From Hydrogenophaga sp. (GTDB lineage: Bacteria; Pseudomonadota; Gammaproteobacteria; Burkholderiales; Burkholderiaceae_C): DNA of 64,000 bases. How positions within the stretch are numbered: position 1 is the first letter of the stretch; each line of letters opens with the position of its first letter. The position numbers were made by a program, and so were the translations under genes. Shown piece by piece: positions 14,745 through 23,927 of the stretch. A model generated the notes under the pieces. That model was not told where the DNA came from and searched no databases. It worked only from the letters and a program-made list of their open reading frames with translations. The stretch is taken from contig NZ_JAHCKL010000017.1 of NCBI RefSeq assembly GCF_026125785.1, forward strand, positions 1 to 64,000, given 5' to 3'.

Positions 14745-17495
14745 TCAGTCCAGCTTGCCGTGGCAGTGCTTGTACTTCTTGCCACTGCCACAGGGGCAGG
14801 GGTCGTTGCGACCAACGCGAGGCACCGCGTCTGCGCCAGCGCCCGGAGCCGAAGCGGAGACGCTTTGGGCTTCGCCGGTCTCGGTGGGCGCGGTGTAGGT
14901 CACGTTGCCGATCTGCTCCGCGCGCTCCTCCATCTGCTCGGCTGCCTCGGCCACCTGTTCGGCAGATTGCACGCGCACATTCATCAGGATGCGGGTGACG
15001 TCGTTCTTCACGCTGTCGAGCAACTGTCCGAACAGCGCGAACGCCTCACGTTTGTATTCCTGCTTGGGCTGCTTCTGCGCATAGCCGCGGAGGTGGATAC
15101 CCTGGCGAAGATAGTCCAGCGCCGAAAGGTGCTCGCGCCACTGGCTGTCAATGTTCTGCAGCAGCACGACGCGCTCGAACTGGGTGAAGTTTTCCTCACC
15201 CACCAGTTGCACCTTGGCGTCGAACGCGGCTTTGGCGGCCGCCAGCACGCGCTCCACGATCTCCTGGACATCGATGGCTTCGGCCTGGGACACCCACGCG
15301 GTCACAGGAGCGTCCACCATCCACTCCTCGCGCAGCACACGTTCCAGCGTCGGGAGGTCCCATTGTTCCTCCACACTCTCCTCGGGCACGTACTGGTGCA
15401 CCAGATCGGTGAAACAGCCATCGCGCAGCGAGTCGATCTGGGCACGCAAGGAGGTCGCATCCAGAATGTCATTGCGCTGCTGGTAGATCACCTTGCGCTG
15501 GTCGTTCGACACGTCGTCGTACTCCAGCAACTGTTTGCGGATGTCGAAGTTGCGCGCCTCCACCTTGCGCTGCGCACTCTCGATACTGCGCGTCACGATG
15601 CCGGCCTCGATGGCCTCGCCCTCGGGCATCTTCAGGCGGTCCATGATGGCACGCACCCGGTCACCGGCAAAGATCCGCATCAGCGAATCGTCCAGGCTCA
15701 GGTAGAAACGCGAAGAACCGGGGTCGCCCTGCCGGCCGGAGCGGCCACGCAACTGGTTGTCGATGCGGCGGGACTCGTGCCGCTCAGTGGCGATGATCCG
15801 CAATCCACCCAAGGCCTTGACCTTTTCGTGGTCCTGCTCCCATTGCTCGCGCAACTGAGCCACGCTCGCGGCCTTGGCAGCGTCGTCAAGCGCTGGATCG
15901 GCATGCACGGCCTCCACCATCTTCTCCAGGTTGCCACCCAGCACGATGTCGGTCCCGCGACCCGCCATGTTGGTGGCGATGGTGATGGCGCCCGGACGCC
16001 CTGCCTGGACAATGATGTCTGCCTCGCGTGCGTGCTGCTTGGCGTTGAGCACCTGGTGCGGCAGCTTCTCGGCCTGCAACAGGTTGGCGATGATCTCGGA
16101 GTTTTCGATCGACGACGTACCCACCAGCACGGGTTGCCCGCGCTCGTGGCATTCCCGGATGTCCTCGATGGCAGCGACGTATTTTTCCCGGGTGGTCTTG
16201 TAGACGCGGTCGAGTTGGTCAACACGCTTGCTGGGGCGGTTCGGCGGAATCACCACCGTCTCCAGGCCATAGATCTCCTGGAACTCGTAGGCCTCGGTAT
16301 CGGCGGTACCGGTCATGCCGGAGAGCTTGCTGTAGAGACGGAAATAGTTCTGGAAGGTGATGGACGCCAGGGTCTGGTTCTCCGGCTGGATGGCAACGCC
16401 TTCCTTGGCCTCCACCGCCTGGTGCAGGCCATCGCTCCAGCGACGGCCCGCCATGAGGCGGCCGGTGAATTCGTCCACGATGACGATCTCGCCCCCCTGG
16501 TTCACATAGTGCTGGTCGCGGTGATAGAGGTGATGCGCCTTGAGCGAGGTCACCAAGTGGTGCAGCAACGCGATGTTGGCCGGGTCGTAGAGTGAAGCCC
16601 CCTCAGGCAGCAGACCGGCCTGACTGAGAAGGCGTTCAGCGTTCTCATGCCCCTGCTCGGTAAGGTGGATCGAGTGCGCCTTTTCGTCGACGGTGAAATC
16701 GCCCGGTTTGATCACGCCCTCGCCAGTCCGCGGGTCGGCTTCGCCTTCTTGGCGCACCAAATGCGGCACGAGTTGTTTGATCGCGATATAGACCTGGGTC
16801 TGGTCTTCGGCCTGTCCGCTGATGATGAGCGGTGTGCGCGCCTCATCGATCAGGATCGAGTCCACCTCATCGACGATGGCGTAGTTCAGGCCGCGCTGCA
16901 CGCGGTCCGCCGCCTCGTACACCATGTTGTCGCGCAGGTAGTCGAACCCGTACTCGTTGTTGGTGCCATAGGTGATGTCGGAGCGGTACGCCGCCTGCTT
17001 CTCCTCGCGCGAGGACATGGGCAGGTTGACCCCCACCGTCAGGCCCAGGAAGTTGTAAAGACGCCCCATCCACTGCGCGTCACGACTGGCCAGGTAATCG
17101 TTGACCGTCACCACATGCACGCCATGGCCGGTGAGCGCATTCAGGTACACGGGCAGCGTGGCGGTCAGGGTCTTGCCTTCGCCGGTGCGCATTTCGGCGA
17201 CCTTGCCCTGGTGCAGCGCGAGTCCCCCCACCAGTTGCACGTCGAAGTGGCGCATCTTCATGACACGCTTGCTGGCCTCGCGCACCACGGCAAAGGCCTC
17301 CGGCAGAATGGCCTCCAGCGTCTCGCCCTGTGCCAGCCGCTGCTTGAAAGCATCCGTCTGCCCCCGCAACTCGTCGTCGGCCAGCTTCTCGAACTTGGGC
17401 TCCAGCGCATTGATCCGCTCGACCGTCTTGCGGTACGTCTTGAGCAGACGGTCGTTGCGGCTACCAAAGATTTTGGTGAGGAAGTTTGTGGCCAT
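14745..17495 (-). CDS. secA: Preprotein translocase ATPase SecA
   Basis: 916 residues. SecA drives Sec-dependent export at SecYEG. Walker A MRTGEGKT has its Lys at 108, the same position as in E. coli. The DEAD-like segment [12 protein letters not shown], the helicase part [13 protein letters not shown] and [15 protein letters not shown] are all present. The C-terminal tail [15 protein letters not shown] binds zinc and SecB. The gene is complete. No SecM-like gene lies upstream; a hairpin is present in the leader region. Confidence 0.98.
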   Translation of the reverse strand: MATNFLTKIFGSRNDRLLKTYRKTVERINALEPKFEKLADDELRGQTDAFKQRLAQGETLEAILPEAFAVVREASKRVMKMRHFDVQLVGGLALHQGKVAEMRTGEGKTLTATLPVYLNALTGHGVHVVTVNDYLASRDAQWMGRLYNFLGLTVGVNLPMSSREEKQAAYRSDITYGTNNEYGFDYLRDNMVYEAADRVQRGLNYAIVDEVDSILIDEARTPLIISGQAEDQTQVYIAIKQLVPHLVRQEGEADPRTGEGVIKPGDFTVDEKAHSIHLTEQGHENAERLLSQAGLLPEGASLYDPANIALLHHLVTSLKAHHLYHRDQHYVNQGGEIVIVDEFTGRLMAGRRWSDGLHQAVEAKEGVAIQPENQTLASITFQNYFRLYSKLSGMTGTADTEAYEFQEIYGLETVVIPPNRPSKRVDQLDRVYKTTREKYVAAIEDIRECHERGQPVLVGTSSIENSEIIANLLQAEKLPHQVLNAKQHAREADIIVQAGRPGAITIATNMAGRGTDIVLGGNLEKMVEAVHADPALDDAAKAASVAQLREQWEQDHEKVKALGGLRIIATERHESRRIDNQLRGRSGRQGDPGSSRFYLSLDDSLMRIFAGDRVRAIMDRLKMPEGEAIEAGIVTRSIESAQRKVEARNFDIRKQLLEYDDVSNDQRKVIYQQRNDILDATSLRAQIDSLRDGCFTDLVHQYVPEESVEEQWDLPTLERVLREEWMVDAPVTAWVSQAEAIDVQEIVERVLAAAKAAFDAKVQLVGEENFTQFERVVLLQNIDSQWREHLSALDYLRQGIHLRGYAQKQPKQEYKREAFALFGQLLDSVKNDVTRILMNVRVQSAEQVAEAAEQMEERAEQIGNVTYTAPTETGEAQSVSASAPGAGADAVPRVGRNDPCPCGSGKKYKHCHGKLD

Positions 17496-17554
17496 ACATG
17501 CGGGCCCGCACCGGATACCCTGTTGGAGTTCCAGGCAGGCGATTGAACTGAGGA

Positions 17555-17623
17555 GGGCTCTTTCGAGCCCGGTAGGACAACGGGAAACTACCCGTGATAT
17601 GCCGTCAAGTACGGAGCTATCAA
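17555..17623 (-). promoter_or_regulatory. secA upstream region: weak promoter candidate and perfect hairpin
   Basis: On the minus strand TTGATA (17618-17623) and TATCAC (17594-17599) are 18 bases apart, a possible weak promoter. GGGCTC (17555-17560) and GAGCCC (17565-17570) form a perfect 6-bp stem with a four-base loop. No T-run follows in either direction, so a leader structure is as likely as a terminator. The 165-base gap between secA and the M23 gene holds no gene. Confidence 0.3.
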
Positions 17624-17660
17624 GAGCAAAGCCGGCATTTTACCCGGGGGCACAGCCCGC

Positions 17661-18614
17661 TCAGGGCTTGCGGCTGGCGGGCCCGGGGCCCTTCTGCAGG
17701 GCGGCCACGTTTTCTCCGGCCGCCAGGAAGCGCTGCGGATCCTGGGGCACCCCCGAGACCAGCACCTCGAAGTGCAAATGCGGTCCCGTGGAACGGCCGG
17801 TGGTCCCGACCTCGGCGATTTTCTGCCCGCGCTTGACGATGTCGCCCTTTTTCACGAACACCTTGGACGAATGGGCATAACGGGTGATCAGGTCGTTGCC
17901 ATGGTCGATTTCGACCATGTTGCCGTATGCCGGGTGGTAGTCCTGCACCACCACCACGCCGCCTGCCGCCGCCAGTATGGGCGTACCGGTGTCCGCGGGG
18001 AAATCGAGCCCCGTGTGCAATGCGGAGCGCCCCGTGAAGGGATCGATGCGGAATCCGAAACGCGAACCGATGGAAACGCCGGAAACCGGTTGTTCAGTCG
18101 GCACCATGGTGCGCTGGATCTTCTGGTCAAACAGGCGCGACTCGACCACCGTCAACCAGTCCACGCGAGAGCCGGTGGTCTGATCGATGCGATCCAGCGC
18201 GGACGACAACTCGTCCATGCTCAGGTCTCGGCTAGCGACCAGCGTGCCACCCGACCCAGGTGGTGCCTTGAATTCCGTGGCGCTGAGTCCTGCCAGCCCC
18301 GCCACGCGCTCTCCCAGTGAATCGATCTGCATCATGCGCGCCTGCATTTCGCCCAGTTTGCGCGCCATCGCATCCAGGTTGGCCCGCATGTAGGCATCCT
18401 GGGTGTTGATCTGGTCCTGGTGAACCAGACGCGCCACCGGCGCAAAACCTGGCCAGCCTTGGCGCACGCCTTCCAGGAACACCCAATGGTAGGTGGCGAT
18501 GGAACTCAGCATCAACAACACGGACGCCATCACGCCAACCCCTACGAGCCTGAGTCCACTGAGATGCAAAGCCCGGCTCTTGGCCAACCAGGCATCCGTG
18601 ATAATGATGTGCAC
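17661..18614 (-). CDS. M23 family metallopeptidase, membrane-anchored
   Basis: About 317 residues from GTG 18614, which has AAGGTGG six bases upstream; GTG 18623 is the alternative. One membrane segment (about residues 19-42) is followed by a periplasmic helical region and a C-terminal LytM/M23 domain. Zinc ligands are visible in ALHTGLDFP (His and Asp) and HLHFE (second His). These hydrolases cut peptidoglycan cross-bridges or act in division and envelope assembly; the exact target is unknown. It is divergent from the DciA-like gene with almost no space between them. Confidence 0.9.
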   Translation of the reverse strand: MHIIITDAWLAKSRALHLSGLRLVGVGVMASVLLMLSSIATYHWVFLEGVRQGWPGFAPVARLVHQDQINTQDAYMRANLDAMARKLGEMQARMMQIDSLGERVAGLAGLSATEFKAPPGSGGTLVASRDLSMDELSSALDRIDQTTGSRVDWLTVVESRLFDQKIQRTMVPTEQPVSGVSIGSRFGFRIDPFTGRSALHTGLDFPADTGTPILAAAGGVVVVQDYHPAYGNMVEIDHGNDLITRYAHSSKVFVKKGDIVKRGQKIAEVGTTGRSTGPHLHFEVLVSGVPQDPQRFLAAGENVAALQKGPGPASRKP

Positions 18615-18642
18615 GTCTTCCACCTTTCCAGGAGCCTAGCGC

Positions 18643-18981
18643 GTGCCAGGCCTCCGCCAACTGATGTCCACCTCCCCCCATCGTTCGACCATGCTCAGCC
18701 TGGAGCAGGCCGTGGGAGAGGCGCCCACACTTTCCGCATTACGGGAGCGCATCCGGGAATCCCGGTGGTGCCTGGATCAGGTGCAACACCTGATTCCCGC
18801 CAATCTTCGCCCCCATGTGGTTCCCGGACCCCTGCAGGATCGGGAATGGTGCCTGCTGGTCGCCAGCGCCGCTGCCTCAACCAAGCTGCGGCAATTGCTG
18901 CCGGCGCTGCAGAAGGCCTTGGTCGAAAGGGGAGCGCAGGTTAACGCAATCCGCATCAAAGTCCAAACACCGGGGCGATGA
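18643..18981 (+). CDS. DUF721/DciA-like protein
   Basis: 112 residues from GTG 18643, preceded by AGGAG at a good distance; ATG 18664 is possible. The body fits the short DUF721 fold: helix, then strands (VVPGPLQDREWCLLVASAAASTKLRQLLPAL), then a helix and a last strand. DciA proteins of this group help load the replicative helicase in bacteria lacking DnaC, but the short form here is assigned only to the family. It sits next to secA and the M23 gene and is convergent with tRNA-Thr. Confidence 0.75.
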   Translation: MPGLRQLMSTSPHRSTMLSLEQAVGEAPTLSALRERIRESRWCLDQVQHLIPANLRPHVVPGPLQDREWCLLVASAAASTKLRQLLPALQKALVERGAQVNAIRIKVQTPGR

Positions 18982-19020
18982 GCGAACTCTGCCGGCACCC
19001 CGACGGCCATGGCATGGCCA

Positions 19021-19096
<76 letters not shown>

Positions 19097-19111
19097 GTCG
19101 AGCGCGCGATT

Positions 19112-19642
19112 TTACTTGACGCGCTTGAGCTGGGGTCGCCCGCCTGGACGGTCCGGCCCCTTGGAGGGCGGCTCGTCATCTTCCAGGCCGGCAGGTGCCT
19201 CGCTGGTGACGGCCCTCAAGCCATTGCTCCGCACAGCAGTCTCGTCATCCGCCGAGGCACCCTCCACCTCGGCACCGGCCGCCACCGGGCTGGCTTGCAA
19301 AGTTGCAGCCGCCGCAACCGGAGCGGGAAAAGCCATGCCCTGCCCGTTCTCGCGCGCATAGATCGCAATCACATGGCTCACCGGAATCACGATTTCCCGC
19401 GCGACACCGCCAAAGCGGGCCTTGAACTCAATGAAGTCGTTCCCCAGCCGCAGCGCGCTGGTGGCCTCCATGCTCACGTTGAGCACGATCTCACCATTCT
19501 TGACGAACTCCATGGGCACGCGCACGGAAGCATCGACCTGCACCGCGATATAAGGTGAAAACCCATTGTCGGCACACCACTCGTGCAGCGCCCGGATCAG
19601 GTACGGCCGGGTGGAGGGAATGTCCGTTTCGAACACGCTCAT
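19112..19642 (-). CDS. sspB: ClpXP protease adaptor SspB
   Basis: 176 residues. SspB delivers ssrA-tagged proteins to ClpXP in the cytoplasm. The N-terminal fold (STRPYLIRALHEWCADNGFSPY, VPMEFVKNGEIVLNVS, FGGVAREIVIPVSHVIAIYARENGQGM) matches the substrate-binding domain. The Ala/Pro-rich linker and short basic C-terminal tail (GGRPQLKRVK) fit the flexible ClpX-binding tail. It follows sspA by 22 bases. Confidence 0.95.
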   Translation of the reverse strand: MSVFETDIPSTRPYLIRALHEWCADNGFSPYIAVQVDASVRVPMEFVKNGEIVLNVSMEATSALRLGNDFIEFKARFGGVAREIVIPVSHVIAIYARENGQGMAFPAPVAAAATLQASPVAAGAEVEGASADDETAVRSNGLRAVTSEAPAGLEDDEPPSKGPDRPGGRPQLKRVK

Positions 19643-19664
19643 GAAGGGGATCGGGCTCGGCTTT

Positions 19665-20276
19665 TTACTTGCGCATCACCTTCTCGGACGGCGTCAGCGC
19701 TTCGATGTAGGCCGGACGAGAGAAGATGCGCTCTGCGTACTTGAGCAACGGTGCGGCGTTCTTGCTCAGCTCGATTCCATAGAAGTCCAGGCGCCACAGC
19801 AAGGGCGCGATCGCCACGTCCAGCATGGAGAAGTTGTCGCCCAGCATGAACTTGTTTTTGAGAAACACCGGCGCCAGCTGGGTGAGCCGGTCGCGGATGT
19901 GCGAGCGGGCCTTCTCCAACGCCTTCTCGTTACCCTTGCTGGTGCGGGATTCGAGCATGGAAACGTGTGTGAAAAGCTCCTTCTCGAAATTGAGCAGGAA
20001 CAGGCGAACACGTGCCCGGTCCACGGGATCACCGGGCATCAATTGGGGGTGCGGAAAGCGCTCATCAATGTACTCATTGATGATGTTGGATTCGTACAAG
20101 ATGAGGTCGCGCTCGACCAGGATAGGCACCTGGCCGTAGGGATTCATCACGCTGATGTCATCGGGCTTGTTGTAGAGGTCCACATCCCGGATCTCGAAAT
20201 CCATGCCTTTTTCAAACAGCACGAAACGGCAGCGGTGCGAATAGGGGCAGGTGGTACCCGAATACAAGACCATCAT
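19665..20276 (-). CDS. sspA: Stringent starvation protein A (GST-like)
   Basis: 203 residues. A glutathione S-transferase fold with a thioredoxin-like N-terminus (LYSGTTCPYSHRCRFVLFEKGM) and helical C-domain. SspA binds RNA polymerase and supports stress survival in E. coli; it is not expected to act as a transferase. AAGGAG lies at 20285-20290, and the petABC terminator ends only about ten bases further upstream. sspA and sspB form a unit. Confidence 0.94.
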   Translation of the reverse strand: MMVLYSGTTCPYSHRCRFVLFEKGMDFEIRDVDLYNKPDDISVMNPYGQVPILVERDLILYESNIINEYIDERFPHPQLMPGDPVDRARVRLFLLNFEKELFTHVSMLESRTSKGNEKALEKARSHIRDRLTQLAPVFLKNKFMLGDNFSMLDVAIAPLLWRLDFYGIELSKNAAPLLKYAERIFSRPAYIEALTPSEKVMRK

Positions 20277-20290
20277 GAGGGAGTCTCCTT

Positions 20291-20343
20291 AAAGCAAAAA
20301 CAGTGGCTTGCTTCCATGCCCTTCGGGCATCGCAAACCACTGT
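20291..20343 (-). terminator. Strong intrinsic terminator of petABC, directly before sspA
   Basis: On the minus strand a long hairpin has an outer stem ACAGTGG/CCACTGT (20300-20306 with 20337-20343), a middle TTGC/GCAA (20308-20311 with 20332-20335) and an inner ATGCCC/GGGCAT (20316-20321 with 20325-20330). A T-rich tail TTTTTGCTTT follows (complement of 20290-20299). The sspA ribosome binding site begins right after the tail. Confidence 0.88.
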
Positions 20344-20388
20344 GGAACGGGCGAACCGGTGCTGGGCACGCCGGTCCGGCCAGCACAA

Positions 20389-21144
20389 TTACTTGACGTC
20401 TTTCCAGTACGCCGCATTCAGGCGCCAGGCGACCACCGTGAAAGCCGCCAGGAACAGCAGCACCCAGACCCCGATGCGCACACGGCTGTTCTGAGCGGGC
20501 TCTGCCATCCATTGCAGGTAGGCCACCAGATCGCCCACGTTGTTGTCGTACTCGGCCTGGGTCAGGGTACCCGGCTTGACGACGTCCCAACCCTTGACCT
20601 GGTGCACCTCATGACCATGGCTCATGACCGTCTCGTAGACGGGGCGGCGCTCGCCCTGCAGTTCCCACAAAGGGTTGGGCATGCCGATGTTGGGGAAGGC
20701 CAGGTTGTTCCAGCCCGTGGGCTTGGTGTCATCGCGGTAGTAGGTGCGCAGCAGGGTGTACACGTAGTCTGCACCCGTGCCCGCGCCGCTGGAACGCGAG
20801 CGGGCGATCAAGGTGAGATCGGGCGGATTGGCACCGAACCACTGCTTGGCCTGCTTGGGATCGATCGCGGCCTTCATGGTGTCGCCGATCTTGTCGGTCG
20901 TGAAGGTCAGGTTCTCGGCGATCTGCTTGTCGTTCAGGCCGATGTCGCGCAGGCGGTTGAACCGCATGAAAGCGGCCGAGTGACAGCTCAGGCAGTAGTT
21001 GACGAAGATCTTCGCGCCGTTCTGCAGCGCGGCCATGTCGTTGGTGCGCTTGGGCGCCTTGTCCAGCGGAATGCCGCCACCGGCGGCCAGGGCGGCTCCC
21101 GACAGGCCCAGGGCCAGCATGAAGCCCACGAGGATTTTTTTCAT
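20389..21144 (-). CDS. petC: Cytochrome c1 subunit of the bc1 complex
   Basis: 251 residues from ATG 21144. A signal peptide (about 1-20) is followed by the haem c site CLSCH (51-55) and a C-terminal membrane anchor (IGVWVLLFLAAFTVVAWRLN). The protein passes electrons from the Rieske centre to soluble cytochrome c at the periplasmic face. NIGMPNPLW probably holds the axial Met. It follows petB by 32 bases and is the last gene before a strong terminator. Confidence 0.96.
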   Translation of the reverse strand: MKKILVGFMLALGLSGAALAAGGGIPLDKAPKRTNDMAALQNGAKIFVNYCLSCHSAAFMRFNRLRDIGLNDKQIAENLTFTTDKIGDTMKAAIDPKQAKQWFGANPPDLTLIARSRSSGAGTGADYVYTLLRTYYRDDTKPTGWNNLAFPNIGMPNPLWELQGERRPVYETVMSHGHEVHQVKGWDVVKPGTLTQAEYDNNVGDLVAYLQWMAEPAQNSRVRIGVWVLLFLAAFTVVAWRLNAAYWKDVK

Positions 21145-21176
21145 TTGCTTGACTCTCCGATTGGCTCTGTGGGATT

Positions 21177-22577
21177 TCAGTGGGGCTGGAACGTGACACG
21201 TTCGGGCACCGGCTTGAATTCGCCGATGCGGCTCCACCAGGGCATCAGGAGGAAGAAGCCGAAGTAGAACAGCGTACCCACCTGGGAAACACGCTCGCCA
21301 ATCGGCGAAGGCGGCAGAACCCCGAGGTAGCCCAGGATCAGGAAGTTGATGACGAACACCGTGTACAGCCAGAGGTTCCAGCGCGGCCGGTAACGGATCG
21401 ACTTCACCGGGCTGTTGTCGAGCCAGGGCAGGAAGAACAGGATGATGACGGCACCACCCATGGCGACCACACCCCAGAACTTGGCGTCGATGGACAGCAT
21501 CATGGCCACCAGCACCACGGCGGCCACCACGATGGCCCCCTTGAGGGCCCCGGACACCTTGGCTTTAAGGGCGCCCAGGATGGCGGCGATCACGACGATC
21601 GCAACCAGCGCATACATCATCTCGGTGGTGATGGCGCGCAGCATCGAATAGAACGGCGTGAAGTACCAGACCGGGGCGATGTGCAACGGGGTCACCAGCG
21701 GGTCGGCCGGAATGAAGTTGTTGTACTCCAAGAAATAGCCGCCGAATTCGGGCGCGAAGAAGATGATCGCCGAGAAAGCCATCAGGAACACCGAGACGCC
21801 CAGGATGTCGTGCACCGTGTAGTAAGGATGGAAGGGAATGCCATCCAGCGGCTTGCCGGACGCGTCCTTCTTGGCCTTGATTTCCACGCCATCGGGGTTG
21901 TTGGAACCCACTTCATGGAGCGCAATGATGTGCGCCACCACGAGACCCAGCAGGACCAGAGGCACGGCGATCACGTGGAAGCTGAAGAAGCGGTTGAGCG
22001 TGGCGTCGCCCACCACGTAGTCGCCACGGATCAGCAAGGCCAGATCCGGACCGACGAACGGAATGGCGGAAAACAGGTTCACGATCACCTGCGCACCCCA
22101 GTAGGACATCTGGCCCCAGGGCAGCAGGTAGCCCATGAAGGCCTCGGCCATCAGGCAGAGGAAGATCGCGCAGCCGAACACCCAGACCAGTTCTCGCGGC
22201 TTGCGGTAGCTGCCGTAGATCAGGCCACGGAACATGTGCAGGTAGACCACAACGAAGAAGGCCGAGGCACCGGTGGAGTGCATGTAGCGAATGAGCCAGC
22301 CCCATGGCACGTCACGCATGATGTACTCAACGGAGGCGAACGCCATGCCGGCATCCGGCTTGTAGTGCATCACCAGGAAGATACCGGTGACGATCTGGAT
22401 CACCAGCACCAGCAGCGCCAGCGAACCGAAGAAGTACCAGAAGTTGAAGTTCTTCGGCGCGTAGTACTCGGAAAGATGCTCCTTGTAGAGCTTGGACAGC
22501 GGGAACCGGTTGTCGATCCAGTTCAGGGCTTTCTGACCGATCGGTGCGTCAGGGGAAATTTCTTTGAATTCAGCCAT
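21177..22577 (-). CDS. petB: Cytochrome b subunit of the bc1 complex
   Basis: 466 residues from ATG 22577. Eight or more membrane segments are present. Haem-ligand histidines occur in RYMHSTGASAFFVVVYLH (14 apart) and in SFHVIAVPLVLLGLVVAH. The quinol-site PEWY-type motif is replaced by the bacterial APVWYF region. The C-terminal domain has extra hydrophobic segments (about 340-400) beyond the core, as in some betaproteobacteria. It catalyses quinol oxidation in the inner membrane together with petA and petC. Confidence 0.96.
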   Translation of the reverse strand: MAEFKEISPDAPIGQKALNWIDNRFPLSKLYKEHLSEYYAPKNFNFWYFFGSLALLVLVIQIVTGIFLVMHYKPDAGMAFASVEYIMRDVPWGWLIRYMHSTGASAFFVVVYLHMFRGLIYGSYRKPRELVWVFGCAIFLCLMAEAFMGYLLPWGQMSYWGAQVIVNLFSAIPFVGPDLALLIRGDYVVGDATLNRFFSFHVIAVPLVLLGLVVAHIIALHEVGSNNPDGVEIKAKKDASGKPLDGIPFHPYYTVHDILGVSVFLMAFSAIIFFAPEFGGYFLEYNNFIPADPLVTPLHIAPVWYFTPFYSMLRAITTEMMYALVAIVVIAAILGALKAKVSGALKGAIVVAAVVLVAMMLSIDAKFWGVVAMGGAVIILFFLPWLDNSPVKSIRYRPRWNLWLYTVFVINFLILGYLGVLPPSPIGERVSQVGTLFYFGFFLLMPWWSRIGEFKPVPERVTFQPH

Positions 22578-22617
22578 GGGGTGCCTTCTTGATCCGTGGT
22601 CTGCCAGTGCCGGGGGC

Positions 22618-23226
22618 TCAGGCCGGTTTCTCTTCGCCCACCAGCAGGGTGGTGTCGGACAGGTAGTAGTGCGGCGGCACCTCGAGATTGTCCGGCGCAG
22701 GCTTGTTCTTGAACACGCGACCAGCCACATCGAACGTGGAGCCGTGGCAAGCGCACAGGAACCCACCTCTCCAGTTGTCGGGCAGCGAAGGCTGCGGCCC
22801 GGGGGTAAGCTTGTCGCCGGGCGAACACCCGAGGTGGGTGCAAATACCGACGGTCACCAGGTACTCGGGCTTGATCGAGCGGTGGCGATTCTTGGCGTAG
22901 GGCGGCGTGGGATAGGTCGTGCGATCGGAATTCGGGTCGGCCAGTTCAGCCTCATCGGCTTCGAGCGAAGCCAGTTGCTCCGGCGTACGGCGCAGGATCC
23001 ACACGGGCTTGCCCCGCCACTCGACAACGATCTTTTCGCCGGGCTGGATGCGGGAGATGTCCACCTCGACCGCCGCGCCTGCGGCCCGGGCCCGCTCGGA
23101 GGGCTGGAAAGTGCTCACGAAGGGAACGGCGACGGCGGCTGCGCCAGCGCCACCCATGGCGCAGGATGTGATCAGCCAGGTTCGGCGGCTGCGATCGACA
23201 GACGCGCCTGCGGTTGCTTCACTCAT
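22618..23226 (-). CDS. petA: Rieske iron-sulfur subunit of the bc1 complex
   Basis: 202 residues. A twin-arginine signal-anchor ([20 protein letters not shown]) is near the N-terminus. The 2Fe-2S ligands are in CTHLGC and CACHGS; the second box has Ala where CPCHGS is usual. The protein carries electrons from quinol to cytochrome c1. It is first in petABC. Export by the Tat system fits the tatABC genes further along the window. Confidence 0.96.
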   Translation of the reverse strand: MSEATAGASVDRSRRTWLITSCAMGGAGAAAVAVPFVSTFQPSERARAAGAAVEVDISRIQPGEKIVVEWRGKPVWILRRTPEQLASLEADEAELADPNSDRTTYPTPPYAKNRHRSIKPEYLVTVGICTHLGCSPGDKLTPGPQPSLPDNWRGGFLCACHGSTFDVAGRVFKNKPAPDNLEVPPHYYLSDTTLLVGEEKPA

Positions 23227-23274
23227 GGGGATCTTTCAATGAGGTACTGGTCGGGACACTAGGGACAACCCGGC

Positions 23275-23304
23275 ATTGTACTGGAGCGATGAGGGTCTTT
23301 TCAC
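23275..23304 (-). promoter_or_regulatory. Possible petABC promoter
   Basis: On the minus strand TACAAT (23275-23280) is preceded at 18 bases by GTGAAA (23299-23304). The -10 is good and the -35 is poor. The predicted start is about 42 bases before the petA ATG. The 257-base gap between petA and mscL contains no gene. Confidence 0.35.
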
Positions 23305-23483
23305 CCTTGCCAGGGTATTCGACTGGAGTATCCGGGCGCCTGGCTTGCCGGGCGCAGTGCGGCGGCACGATGCAGACGGGCAGCTGGGCGCTGTGTGAGA
23401 ATCGGCTGCGCCTCGCGAACACAAGAACACCGGCGGCCGCTCGGCCCGCCGACCACTTATTCAACCGACCTCTGGAGGGCCTC

Positions 23484-23906
23484 ATGGGCATGTTGCAGGA
23501 ATTCAAGGAATTTGCCGTCAAGGGCAATGTGATCGATCTCGCGGTGGGTGTCATCATCGGTGGCGCGTTCGGCAAGATCGTCACGTCAATGGTGGACGAC
23601 ATCATCATGCCCGTCGTGGGCTCCATCTTCGGCAGCCTGGACTTCACCAATCTGTATCTGCCACTGGCCAAGGTGCCGGAAGGCACCGCCCCCACGCTGG
23701 CGGCGCTGAAGGCGGCTGGTGTTCCCACCCTGGCCTACGGCAGCTTCATCACGGTGGCCCTGAATTTCACCATCATGGCTTTCATCATTTTCGTGATGGT
23801 CAAACAGATCAACCGCCTCAAGCGTGAGGCACCTCCGCCAGCGCCTGCCGCCACCCCAGAAGACATCGTTCTGCTGCGTGAGATCCGCGACAGTCTGAAG
23901 AAGTAA
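23484..23906 (+). CDS. mscL: Large-conductance mechanosensitive channel MscL
   Basis: 140 residues from ATG 23484, with GGAGGG upstream. The N-terminal helix ([31 protein letters not shown]) contains the pore-lining first membrane segment, and the second segment is [21 protein letters not shown] short charged cytoplasmic helix ends the protein. It is an inner-membrane emergency valve during osmotic downshift. It is convergent with pdxA across a GC-rich inverted repeat (23910-23943). Confidence 0.97.
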   Translation: MGMLQEFKEFAVKGNVIDLAVGVIIGGAFGKIVTSMVDDIIMPVVGSIFGSLDFTNLYLPLAKVPEGTAPTLAALKAAGVPTLAYGSFITVALNFTIMAFIIFVMVKQINRLKREAPPPAPAATPEDIVLLREIRDSLKK

Positions 23907-23927
23907 CCGCGCGGCCCTGTGCCCTGA

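Noticed and set aside
14670..16595. 641-residue plus-strand open frame opposite secA
   Set aside because: Antisense shadow with repeated HLLGH-like composition and no domain.
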